Assembly: GCA_947462335.1 (NCBI GenBank)
Contig: OX381719.1
Coordinates: 64,830,808 to 64,894,807, forward strand
Origin: Harmothoe impar
Taxonomy: Eukaryota > Annelida > Polychaeta > Phyllodocida > Polynoidae
Direction: 5' to 3'
Length of the DNA stretch: 64,000 bases
Part shown: piece after piece, positions 21,946-32,720 of the stretch
Position numbering within the stretch: the first letter of the stretch is position 1
Layout of the letters: every line of letters begins with the position of its first letter
Program-made: the position numbers and the translations under genes
Notes under the pieces: generated by a model
What the model was told of the DNA's origin: nothing
The model's input: the letters and a program-made list of their open reading frames with translations, nothing else
Database searches by the model: none

Positions 21946-22735
21946 AATTCGAGATGGCGACATGTCTGTTTCTTAGAATCGACATTCGACATGAGGCCTA
22001 GTGACATTTGACATGAAGCTTGAAAAACATAGTGACAGGTGACATGAGCAATTCTTAAAATCGACATGAGATATGAGCATAATTAAGCGACATCGACATG
22101 TGCCATGGCTATTTTTTTTTAAGACAAACGCCATAGACTCCTCATTCAAACCCCCACTAGTAGTGCTCTATAAGCGCAAGCTTTGCCTTAAGAGAGCTGT
22201 GGCTGTGAACCCTCTCCTCCCCCCGTACACACAGGTAAATATCAGAGTCAGCCAATGTCGCCAATACTACTCTCATACAAGGGTCAGGCACTGCTGGACT
22301 ATAATAGATGGGTCAAGGACCATTCTACTGAGGGTCAGGCTAGGCTGGACATTCAATAACAGGCTGGACTTTGGCAAACTTGCTTGAAAGTCTGGCCAGC
22401 AACAGTCCGTTGAAGGACTATACGGTAAAAAGGCTGCTGTTACAGTCAAGATACTCATATTTCAAGCCCAGAAAACTGTAATTAGCTTTCCAAGTTGTTT
22501 ATTTAACAATATCTTGGCCTAGCAAGAAACTGTCAGATGACATCTAAGAAAAATGGGGCTGTTAATTGATCAAGAGAGCTACATTGTTACAGAGTCCTAT
22601 TCCTCTTTTGAGGTGGGACCAAATTTGAAAAAAGAATAAACTCAAAAAAAAAAAGCCTTAAGATTGAAACAGTTGTAGATGACAAATTTAATGAGGAAGT
22701 CGTATTAATTAGGTTACAAATAGCCGCTACGAGCA
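21946..22735 (+). other. Non-coding inner arm (left)
   Basis: No gene recognised. It has a GACAT-rich stretch (21955-22100) and a possible AATAAA at 22635-22640 that could end the 288-aa transcript. Mirrored at 22808-23580. Confidence 0.5.
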
Positions 22736-22807
22736 GCACAAGCAGCTCGTGCAGCTGCTGCAGCTGACACTAGTGTCAGCTGCTGCTTGTGCTGCTCGTA
22801 GCGGCTA
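22736..22807. repeat. Palindrome centre
   Basis: The symmetry axis lies in CACTAGTG (22768-22775). The left side has a 15-bp insertion (CTCGTGCAGCTGCTG-like) relative to the right, so there is no perfect extrusion at the very tip beyond about 14 bp. The flanks are again GCAGC-rich. Confidence 0.8.
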
Positions 22808-23580
22808 TTTGTAACCTAATTAATACGACTTCCTCATTAAATTTGTCATCTACAACTGTTTCAATCTTAAGGCTTTTTTTTTTTGAGTTTATTCTTTTTT
22901 CAAATTTGGTCCCACCTCAAAAGAGGAATAGGACTCTGTAACAATGTAGCTCTCTTGATCAATTAACAGCCCCATTTTTCTTAGATGTCATCTGACAGTT
23001 TCTTGCTAGGCCAAGATATTGTTAAATAAACAACTTGGAAAGCTAATTACAGTTTTCTGGGCTTGAAATATGAGTATCTTGACTGTAACAGCAGCCTTTT
23101 TACCGTATAGTCCTTCAACGGACTGTTGCTGGCCAGACTTTCAAGCAAGTTTGCCAAAGTCCAGCCTGTTATTGAATGTCCAGCCTAGCCTGACCCTCAG
23201 TAGAATGGTCCTTGACCCATCTATTATAGTCCAGCAGTGCCTGACCCTTGTATGAGAGTAGTATTGGCGACATTGGCTGACTCTGATATTTACCTGTGTG
23301 TACGGGGGGAGGAGAGGGTTCACAGCCACAGCTCTCTTAAGGCAAAGCTTGCGCTTATAGAGCACTACTAGTGGGGGTTTGAATGAGGAGTCTATGGCGT
23401 TTGTCTTAAAAAAAAATAGCCATGGCACATGTCGATGTCGCTTAATTATGCTCATATCTCATGTCGATTTTAAGAATTGCTCATGTCACCTGTCACTATG
23501 TTTTTCAAGCTTCATGTCAAATGTCACTAGGCCTCATGTCGAATGTCGATTCTAAGAAACAGACATGTCGCCATCTCGAA
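22808..23580 (-). other. Non-coding inner arm (right)
   Basis: Reverse complement of the left inner arm at 21946-22735. No gene recognised. Confidence 0.5.
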
Positions 23581-23582
23581 TT

Positions 23583-23860
23583 TAGTGGTCCACACCGCCG
23601 CTGCTGCTGCTGCTGCTGCTGCTGCTGATTTGCTGTTGCTGCTGCTGTTGGTGCTGCTGCTTGTGCTGCTCGTGCAGCTGCTGCAGCTGCTGACAGCTGC
23701 TGCTGCTTGTGCTGCTCGTGCAGCTGCTGCAGTTGCTGACGATGTCACGGATGCTGTTGACAGATGCTGCTGCTTGTGCTGCTCGTGCAGCTGCTGCTGC
23801 TGCTGACGATGTCACGGATGCTGCTGACAGATGCTGCTGCTTGTGCTGCACGAGACTGAG
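23583..23860 (-). repeat. CAG/GCA trinucleotide-rich tract (right)
   Basis: Mirror of 21660-21945, with three fewer CAG units in the pure run. This fits replication slippage after the palindrome formed. Confidence 0.85.
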
Positions 23861-23910
23861 TAGCTGCTATTACTAATGCTACTAATACTAGTATGAGAAA
23901 ATACATTTAG

Positions 23911-24777
23911 TCAGTTGATTAAATCAAGGAGGTTTTCTGACTTCAGTGGATCGTTTAGCCATCGGCCACGGGCAAAACTTGAAACCATTTTATACATGGG
24001 ACAATTGGCAGAGTCGAAACATGTTGGTACGATGGGATCGATCATGTTCATCATCAGTTCAGGCAAAGGAAGTGTGTCGACAGCACGCGAAAACTTCATG
24101 TCTGGATGTTTCAACACAAGGCCTTTTATCACACTCACACAGCTGCTTTGAAGAGTGAATCCTTGACCAAACTTGAGCTTTTCCAACACAGCTTTGGCCT
24201 CTTTCTGTGCAGTAAGGGATCTCTCTTTCGGGTTCATCTCAGTGCTGTCTAGCATGTCCTCAAAGTCTTTAACATAATGTTCCAACGGGCTACAAATCAT
24301 GTACTCCAGATCATCGTCCGTATATGTCGTCTCCTCGCACCATATTGTGTCTTCTCCTGTTTCGAATTCCGTCATTTTCTGAACAATCTCCTCGTGAGTG
24401 CCTTGCATATATCGAAGCTCCTTCAAAGACCTGATAACTTCTATGGCGAAGACTGAACAAATACCTGAAGGAATTTCACCACAGTCAGGCCAAGTATACG
24501 GAGCTAAGAAAAATAGCTCCAACAAAATCTTCTCCCTCTGTCCAAATGAAACTACTTCCGTTCCGATGAAGTTGAAGCATGCTTCTATCCATTGCTCCTT
24601 GGTGACGTCCTTCCAATGTTTCTTTACCTCACATGCATCATAGGGCACTGTTTCTCTTCCTGCTTCAAGTGGAAGTTGCTTTTTCTTTCTTGGACTCATT
24701 TGGAGAGAGTTTCGATGCTCTGTAGCGTCAACACTTCGATAAGAAAAGTAGCTGAAAATAGCAGAACTAACCATCAT
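23911..24777 (-). CDS. Orphan 288-aa protein, right-arm copy
   Basis: Same 288-residue product as 20742-21608, read from the minus strand, convergent and tail-to-tail with it. I see no difference between the two proteins, although the surrounding arms differ by indels and a few substitutions. Two intact copies in a non-essential repeat suggest recent formation or gene conversion between arms. Function unknown. Confidence 0.7.
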   Translation of the reverse strand: MMVSSAIFSYFSYRSVDATEHRNSLQMSPRKKKQLPLEAGRETVPYDACEVKKHWKDVTKEQWIEACFNFIGTEVVSFGQREKILLELFFLAPYTWPDCGEIPSGICSVFAIEVIRSLKELRYMQGTHEEIVQKMTEFETGEDTIWCEETTYTDDDLEYMICSPLEHYVKDFEDMLDSTEMNPKERSLTAQKEAKAVLEKLKFGQGFTLQSSCVSVIKGLVLKHPDMKFSRAVDTLPLPELMMNMIDPIVPTCFDSANCPMYKMVSSFARGRWLNDPLKSENLLDLIN

Positions 24778-25114
24778 AACATTCTGAGCGAGCGTAGAGT
24801 GGACGATGCTACGATGATGAAGGGCGGGTCGAGAAAGTGTGATGGGTGAGAGCGTCGTTTCACTCCTTATGTACCCTGTCCTAGATAATCCTCTTAAACG
24901 GCTGAAAAGACTCTCTCAGTACAGAGTCTCTACTCAATTAAGAGATCTGTTAAGTAAGTTTTCACATGCTACCTGACTACTGCAGGTGGGTTTAGACTTA
25001 AGCAGCTTAGTGCACACACGTGTCTGTTAGAAAGCTACCTGCACACCTGCCTTCCTTTTTCACTAGTATTTACCCCCTGCCGACTTATAAGGCGCCTATA
25101 CACGTGTCAGCCTC

Positions 25115-25122
25115 CTTATATA
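25115..25122 (-). promoter_or_regulatory. TATA box for the right-arm gene
   Basis: Mirror of 20397-20404, reading TATATAAG on the minus strand. Confidence 0.45.
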
Positions 25123-25129
25123 CGCCTTC

Positions 25130-26708
25130 TTGCTTCTAGAGCTAAGCTACTTACCGTCGTTTTCAGCTGCCGCAGGCTGACTGGCAGCTATTTAAAAGAG
25201 AATACCCGTTACCTGTATAACGGATCAGGGGGTTATGAGATTAGAGTGTGTATACAAAAAAAGCTACAGGGGTCGTGAAGCAAGCGAGAGGGTGTCTGTC
25301 TGTGAGGTAGAGACGAGTACATGTGGTAAGCGACTTAAGTGTAAAACAAAAGCACCTCCTCTTGCCGTGGTGAGTGGAGCGGACGGCAGCTGGCTAGTTG
25401 AATAAGCGTCAGCTTAGAAGATAATCCGTCCACGGGCTGGCGCGTCACACCTGTCGTTAATCACCTCCTGTAGTCTTTGTATACACAGTTGACCTGGCTT
25501 TATCTCTTCACCAGCTATAATCCCATATACATGTAGCGCACGTTACACTTGTTATCCCTCTTTTCATGCTGATGGATGAGGGGTGGAAGGGTCCAGGTGA
25601 AAAGCAATTTGATTCCTCTCTGGAAGAGGGTGGGGCTCTAGGTGAAAACAAGCTTAGAACATCCGGATTAGCCGCTCTCTCAGCTATATAAAGAGCCTCA
25701 ATTTTTCTTGGAACAGTACTTCACCTCTGCCCACTTCGTCTTGTTGTACACTATCAGTCACGAGGCAGACGCTCGAAGTAGCAGATCTTTGCAGTATGGT
25801 TTATACAGGGGTTACCTGCTAATAGGAGTTTGTCTAAAAAGAATGGGTGAGTAGATCGCTTTTTTCTAAAAAAACCACTTAGAACACGGGTATGAATATG
25901 TAGCACTGTAAATAGTTAGTGTGAGTACACAGTAGAATCTACGGTACTATAGTCTTAACTGTCTAAAGACTGTGGAGCGCGTTAATGTGCGGTCTCCTTA
26001 CTAATTTCACTTGACCAGGCTGGCAGGGTCAACTAGTCTAGGTAATTGCAACCACAAGGGTGGCTACTCAAGATCCAAGTAGACCTACTACTACGAGATT
26101 GTCTTTTGACCACTCTGCCGCCTGGTGATTACATGCTCTAGTCTAGCTCGCCATACCCTAGTATAGTTCTCCGCTCTTTTCGTCAGATGGCGCCACAATA
26201 GGATTTTTGTACATTTCTACGATACTCGCGAACATTTTAAACGCATAATGAACTATATAAGCAACAAAGCACACTTCTAATATATTGAATATAAAAAAAC
26301 GCGCTCATCATCCCTCTAATCGCATTTTCCAGCCGCCGGCCAGCTGACTGCTGACGACAGGAGAGGGTGATTTTTTTTCTTTAGATTTAAGCCGCTTACC
26401 ACACGCGCGCCCTCTAGTCACAGACAGAGTGACAGAAAGGGAGGGGGTCGCTTTGTTCACGCTACCTGTAGTTGTTTTTCTATACACACTCTAAGCCCAT
26501 GACCTGCTAATCCTTTATACAGGTAACACGTGTTCAACTAATTACACTATTGTATGACAGTCGGTACACGGATTAATTTTAAACCACCCTCCCATCTGGA
26601 TCCATGTCTGGTGGGTGGAAGGATCCAGCTGAAAAGCGTGATTAGGGCTTTTGTTTCTCTTATGATAGCAGCAGGTCAGCATGCGACAGCTGAAAATGTC
26701 AGACTAAG
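25130..26708 (-). repeat. Non-coding arm with inverted internal modules (right)
   Basis: Mirror of 18851-20390, with one 40-bp segment (26156-26195) that the left arm lacks at its equivalent point near 19363. The extra segment contains GGCGCC and an ACTATACTAG stretch that resembles the element tip (ACTATACTACT). Confidence 0.6.
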
Positions 26709-27043
26709 TCGAATTGTTTGTTTACAAACAGTCACGTGTCACGTGGTGTTGTTTACAAACAAGAGAGCCACGTGGTGTTGTTTACAAACAAACCCTAAGT
26801 AGGTCACGTTACCCTAGTTACCAGAATGCCGGCTTCTGATTGGCTGAGCCTAAGTAGGTCACGTGACGTAAGTAGGTCACGTTACCATGGTTACCAGAAT
26901 GCCGGCCTCTGATTGGCTGAGAGCTTCTAAGTAGGTCAGTAGGTCACCCAGAATGCTGGCTTCTGATTGGCTGAGAGCCCTAAGTAGGTCACGTTACCAT
27001 GGCAACGGGTCACGTGACCAAATGGCGGCCTCTGATTGGCTGC
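26709..27043 (-). promoter_or_regulatory. Terminal cluster of CCAAT, X-box, E-box and forkhead-like motifs (right)
   Basis: Mirror image of 18516-18850: TCTGATTGGCT blocks, GTTACCATGGCAAC, CACGTG and TTGTTTACAAA. Both ends of the element therefore carry the same dense motif set just inside the tips. Confidence 0.6.
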
Positions 27044-27105
27044 ATGTCGATTGAGTAATAAACAGTAGTTAACTATAGTCCCGTTCCGATACATACTATA
27101 CTACT

Positions 27106-27111
27106 GATAGC
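27106..27111. repeat. GATAGC target-site duplication, right
   Basis: Matches 18448-18453. Confidence 0.85.
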
Positions 27112-27489
27112 CTTTTTCAGAGCACAATCTTTATCGTGTATTAGTTCCAATATATGGTCTGTTATCCAGGGAGACCTGTCCTGTGATACCTTAAATACCT
27201 TTACCGGGCACATGATATCGAGTTGCTTTGTTAGTATATTAAGTATAAACTCCCATCTCTGGTTTACATTTTCGCAATCATCATACGGTCCCCAGTCTGC
27301 ACCCCTAATACAAGCTTTAAACAGATCTGTGTTATATTTCCTATAAGTTCTTCCAGAGAATTTAACCTTTGTGGATGTTTCATAGTGGTCAACAAGGGTG
27401 ATTCCAACATCCAAATGGTCACTGATATGCCACGCCCTGGTAAAACTTTTATATAGCTTTGTCGTATTTGTGATACTGGTCAACCTCAC
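27112..27489 (-). pseudogene. LINE endonuclease C-terminal fragment (5' truncated)
   Basis: The minus-strand frame encodes the last part of an APE-type endonuclease, with SDHLDVGITLVDH matching the conserved SDH motif, followed by a linker (RSPWITDHILELI). It joins in frame with 17083-18453 once the palindrome and one GATAGC are removed. No homology is seen upstream of about 27490, so the LINE copy is 5' truncated, as is common for target-primed reverse transcription. Confidence 0.85.
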
Positions 27490-30400
27490 TGCATGGGCTT
27501 ATTACTGTAGTTTAATCAAGTGAAATAAAGGGCTGTCCAATAATGCTGCATTCTCACTGATCTGTTGGACCTATCCTGAAATATGGGTCCCAAAAATATG
27601 CAAGCAAGAGTTCTCTGCCATTTCGATTAGCCAAAGCATCCCCAACAATATCAATACACTGGAACTTCAATCATAATGACACATGGGCTCATATATCCAA
27701 CAACTAATATAGGGTAACAACAAACAATCTAAATACTAATAGTTCAATCTCCAACTGGACTATTATTTGTTGCATCGCTCATATTTGTTCTTTTGAATTT
27801 ATATGGTGTTCATCTACAAAGTGATCTTTGAAATACAGTACATGGATTCAAATGAAGAGATGTGGCATGATTGATGTTTATATCCAACAGCTATCATTGT
27901 ATAGAAGAAAAAACACTTCAACAAAAGGGTTTCATCTGTCCATGTATTACCAAGATAAGATAAGATCTTTTTTTCAGCTGTACATGTATTGTCCTTTGTA
28001 TTCAATGGGCAGGCAAATTAAAAGCTCTTGGCAAAAGCAGAATGCTCAATCATTTCAGTAACATCAGTTCATGTTAGTTCAGTGAAGCTAATGTACCTCT
28101 GGTGGGGCTCGGTCAGCTCTCCATAGAACATGCTCATCCTAATTTGCCATCCTCTTTTCCTGTCAGACCCTCTTTTCTCTTAGCATTCCTCCATGTGACA
28201 ATGTCACAAAGTGGTATGATGTGTTTTATCCTGAAGGGGAATAGGCAAGGTGTATGATATTTTAGTAGTAAATAGCTTCTAAGGGATAAACTCTTGCAAA
28301 TGTCATCTAGTACAATACAGCGTAAATGGTGTTTTTATTGCCTTTGTTCCTGGGCAGAAAAAAAAAAAGCCATATAAATAAAGAAGATTTCTTTTGTACA
28401 AACACTCTGAGATGTATGAGAAATCATGTCAATGTTTGGGAGAAATATTATACAGATAATGTACAATAAACAATTATATAGTGAACCTTTATTATTTTCT
28501 CCTGGCCTACACAGCATTCCCCCTTACTGTTTATTGCATCAGGGCAGCTAGGACTAATCTTGAAGTGTAATCTTCGATAATTTGATATCACTTGATTAAG
28601 TTGAACATACGACCTACAAAGTCTATTTGGATGACAGATTTATGTTTATAACTCCCTTTCATGTATACAGGCATACATTCTATCTATAGACATTCCAATT
28701 ACACTGCATGCTTTCTTTGATATGTTGTTGCAATGGCTACCACATAACCAGGGTAACCATGTATTAACGCCATTAAAGCCCTGCTAAAATGCATCCCTTG
28801 TTGTATGTTTTATATCATATTAGAGGAGTTGTATAGTCACTTCTCCACTCAATCCTAAACATGAGGTATTAGAAGCCTCAGATAAGCTGAGCCCACCCAG
28901 ATGGTAGGGGGCTGACCTACTGCTGACCCCAGTGGTTCACAGCCTCACTGCAATCCACAATCATTCAAACTTGTAGTACAGGTGGCTGCAGAATTACCTT
29001 AAAACAATGTTTCAACAATATACTGATTGAATGCCATTTACAATGCATAGATTTTGGTCAATATTTACAAAACAATACCACTGCATAACCATCCTAAAGG
29101 GCAGCATTTTTGCAAGACCAGCCCCATTAACAGCTGACACGACATCTCAAGCAGTAGCCAGTCTGACATTAATATGAAGGGGGGCCTATCTGCAAGCACC
29201 TAGCAACACCACATGAATACCAAACCAGAGACTCCTGGTTTATGACATCACAGCTGCAGGTCTCATGGGAAACTTTACCAGCATTTGTAAACCAATGCGA
29301 ACATCAACCCGGCAGAGAACCAAGCTGTATGAGAGTAGTGAGATCATAGAGCATGAATATTTCTAGTGAGTCAAGAGAGTTGGAAGCACAAGGTCTAATG
29401 TAATAGGATGAAGTAGGATAATATTAGCAGTAGAGGCATGTAAATGGGTCTCTGAGGTGTATTGTAAACATGTCTGAGCATATTCATTACACATGGGTAT
29501 TCATGACCCTCACTATCAACAGCGTACCAACGGGGGTAGTTAAAAGGGCCCTCTCAAAGCCAAGTTTTGTGCTTCCGTTGTAAACAATACACTATAGCAG
29601 TGCCACCCCATAAAGTACAGTTAGTCATAAAGATATGAATGGTGTGAAGAGAGACAGAAAATAATCTGAGGTGTGGACAAGCAGCATGTCAACAAAGGCA
29701 ATTAAAGAAAAGGTTGAAATGTTATTAAAATGGTTGTGACCATGAAGGCCTCTTCAGTAACATTTGAAAGACAGTCAGGCCTCGATTTCCCAAGCACTGA
29801 TGGGCTTATTGACTGAGTGGGTGGAATGGCAGCTGTAGGGCCTATATAGACACTTATATAGACACTACAATGAATGCTAACAAAGGCTGTATGTGTTTGT
29901 TACATTTACCACCCCCCCCCCCCCGCCATCAACACACACACTAATCCCTGCTCAGGCTGGCCGATTCATCTAACACATCTCAGAAACAACTATTTTAAAT
30001 GTAATGTAAATCATTCAGCTTGATGGTATTTTACAATTTGATTAACAATGAACAATGATATGTCATGCAAAGACGTTGAGTAAATCATAGATTATAGGAA
30101 AGAAACCTAGATAAGAGCTCTTTCACTAGCCTACAGGGAAGGATATGATTAAGTTATCTGGCGTTTTCAATTAGCAATATATGGAGTTTTACAGTGAGTA
30201 ATCATAAATAACATAGCCCACCACATAGCCAATGAATGCCAAAGATCCACTATCAGGCTAATTGCATCCTGGTTGAAATAGGTATAAGGCTATTAAAATG
30301 CAACAGAAAAATAATTAGTGGGCCTCTTTAAGGAAAGATGTCATTAAATGATAACTCTTTCCTTCTTTAAGTTGCTGATTATGTAAGTTTATGTGTTTTT

Positions 30401-32139
30401 GGGATGATAGGATAAGGTCCTGGGGAGGTATCTCAGCTCCAATCTATACATTCAATGCTATTCATTCTACTGTTGCCTAGATAGATGCACCTACTGCCTC
30501 TACCTAGGCCTAAATAGACATAAGTGATGTGAGTTGTTATACAATGCACCAATATGGGTACACTTTTTAAGATGTTACGCCGACACGGGCCTATTTTAAA
30601 GAAATTAGCATACTCCTATATGGGCCAGATGTCCAGGCCCATGACCACACATCCGGGTAAAAATAATTCAAGATATCTCCCTGGGGATACGGTGCAATGA
30701 ATAAAAGGGTTAACATCTCTGCCTCCTTAGATCTGGTGTTAATGTACAGTGTCTATGTGCTGAAGCCATTGCAGCAGAGTGAAACAACTGAACAGCCAGC
30801 AGTCTGCTCTAGATGGGAGGTTTTATTGTCTTTCCTTTACTAACATCCTTATAACCAAACATGATATGTATTTGACTTCATCTAGGTGGAAGGAGAGAAT
30901 AACCTTTCTCATTTCCAAAGACAACTGAACAAATAGAGGGCTTTGCATACTTTGATACCTACAAACTTAGATGTCCTACTCAAGGTATGTGGTATTCTCA
31001 AGGAAACAATGAGTTTCAAGGCTCACTTGTAAACATGTTTCTTTCAAATCTATATGGCCTCATTTGCAAAGTATTGATGAAGTAAACGTCCACATGTTTT
31101 ACTTGATAGGTACTACTGACTCATCAAATGGTCACATGATAAGATTAACAACAGAGATGTGAATTTCAATACAGCATTTGGTATTCATGAATAATAGATG
31201 CACTTTCAGTCTGCTAAAAAGACCAGATATCTACATTCATAACCGAAGCATTTGGGATGCTGAGTCACTTAGAAACTGTAAAAGTTTAAAGTTTAAAGCA
31301 CAGAAAAATGTTATAATCTAACTTCAGAAATATGCCATTCATTGAGCTACCTCAGTTGCACATAAAATACTGGTCAGTTTGGCAAAAAAAACTTAATTCC
31401 CGAAACAACCCACAACATGCTATTCTAACCTGTAAATTCACAAAGTTCCTGGCCCCAGTGTAATGCTACAGGTCCCCTTTTTTGTTCAAACGGTATGAAA
31501 AATAATCCCAGCAGCATACATTTTCTTAGAGACATACTTATGTATTTCACTGGATGCAGGTATGATCAATTTACTTGTATCCAGCAATCTATTACCTGTA
31601 CTATTTAGGCTATTGGGTCATTCGCCTATAGTATAAGAACGGTTTCATTGAATGCTAGCTTCCTCTTGAGTCTAAAATGCTACCTACCATGACTGATGAT
31701 AACAAATGTACTGGATGTGTTATGGTTTGGTCATGCGATGTAACACGACTCATAGTGTTCACATCATCATGAGCATGGACAGTTAAATGGATTAAAGAAT
31801 GTAGAACGAGGGGGGCATAAGTAAAGTGCCAGCGATGATCAGTTATGCAGTCAACCAATGTTCTACCTAAGGCACAGTCTAGTTGTTGAACCACAATGCT
31901 GCAGAACTCAAACTGTCAGCGAACAACAGCAATTAATTTCTAAGTAAAAGAATCTTCACCAGAATTTGCAATAATCTCTGCAGAAAGGATGTTTTGAAAT
32001 TGATCTGATAAGCTCATCCATGTAGACATTGACAATTTTGCAGTAATGCAATCCCAAGCGGTTACATCGCTTTTCAATCACTACAAATATAATACTCATT
32101 CTGTTGTAATCCTGCTATTTTACTTTATTTTTTAATCTT
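27490..32139. other. Non-coding DNA
   Basis: AT-rich, with no supported gene. It includes a C14 run near 29913. Short ORFs (for example 27814-28005 and 28335-28517) have no coding signature. Confidence 0.5.
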
Positions 32140-32720
32140 AATATATCAAAGCCATCAAATTATGTTGGATGAGGAGAATACCAACAGTAAATTGAGAATG
32201 CAATATTGATTGAAGCAATCTGACACTTTCCAATGTATTAGACTGATATTTTTCTTATTCCTGTTTCACTGAGTAGGATTGAGCTTAAAGCTTGAAACTG
32301 TGAGATGAATGTCATCACATTGCCTCCATTTTAATTACTTCTTGGATTCATCCTGACAACATAACAGTGGGGTAATGAAGTGGCTGATTGGTAAGATAAG
32401 GATGAAATTAAAATCTCTGATTTATAGAAGAATGTGCTTCAACATGACATAGCAATCACCAACTGATGACATATTTATTTCACTATCATCCGCTAAGACA
32501 GTGTACATAGGTAGTCTGGGAATGAGGTGGTTGCAAACAGGAATGTTGATATAGATATCATTGATTATTCTGTTTGCCAGAGGGCATGCAACCTGATCGC
32601 ATGACACTAATGTTAGGTTTATATTTACAGTCAAATAATTGTTGTCCATGTCCAGATTATGATTACAGCGAACACCATGCAGAGATGTGACATGTGGGAA
32701 AAAGATTAACTTGACGATCT
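32140..32720 (+). repeat. Diverged direct duplicate of 950-1480
   Basis: Collinear with 950-1480, same orientation. See that entry for shared blocks. The two copies are about 31 kb apart now, of which most is the inserted element nest. Confidence 0.6.

Larger units (their letters stand above)
18454..27105. mobile_element. 8.65-kb palindromic (foldback) element
   Basis: The two halves are reverse complements with the centre at 22771/22772 inside CACTAGTG. The left arm is 4318 bp and the right 4334 bp. The 16-bp difference is fully explained by three indels: +40 bp in the right arm (26156-26195), +15 bp in the left arm near the centre, and 9 bp of CAG repeat. Only a few substitutions are visible, for example 20674/24845 and 19644/25875. 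Ends are AGTAGTATAGTATG...CATACTATACTACT with a 6-bp target duplication. The only sizeable gene is a 288-aa ORF, one per arm. Polinton/Maverick insertions share AG...CT ends and 6-bp duplications, but no polymerase, integrase, ATPase or capsid gene is present. Alternatives are a Dada-like or unclassified foldback transposon. Confidence 0.9.

Noticed and set aside
21668..21985. Ser/Gln/Ala-rich ORFs over the CAG tract on both strands
   Set aside because: They are translations of a trinucleotide repeat in several frames, with length changes between arms and no other protein features.
18454..27105. Palindrome as an assembly or hairpin-read artefact
   Set aside because: The LINE continues on both sides with a 6-bp duplication, and the arms differ by indels of 40, 15 and 9 bp. 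A read folded on itself would give identical arms and no proper right-hand LINE junction. Long reads would still be worth checking.
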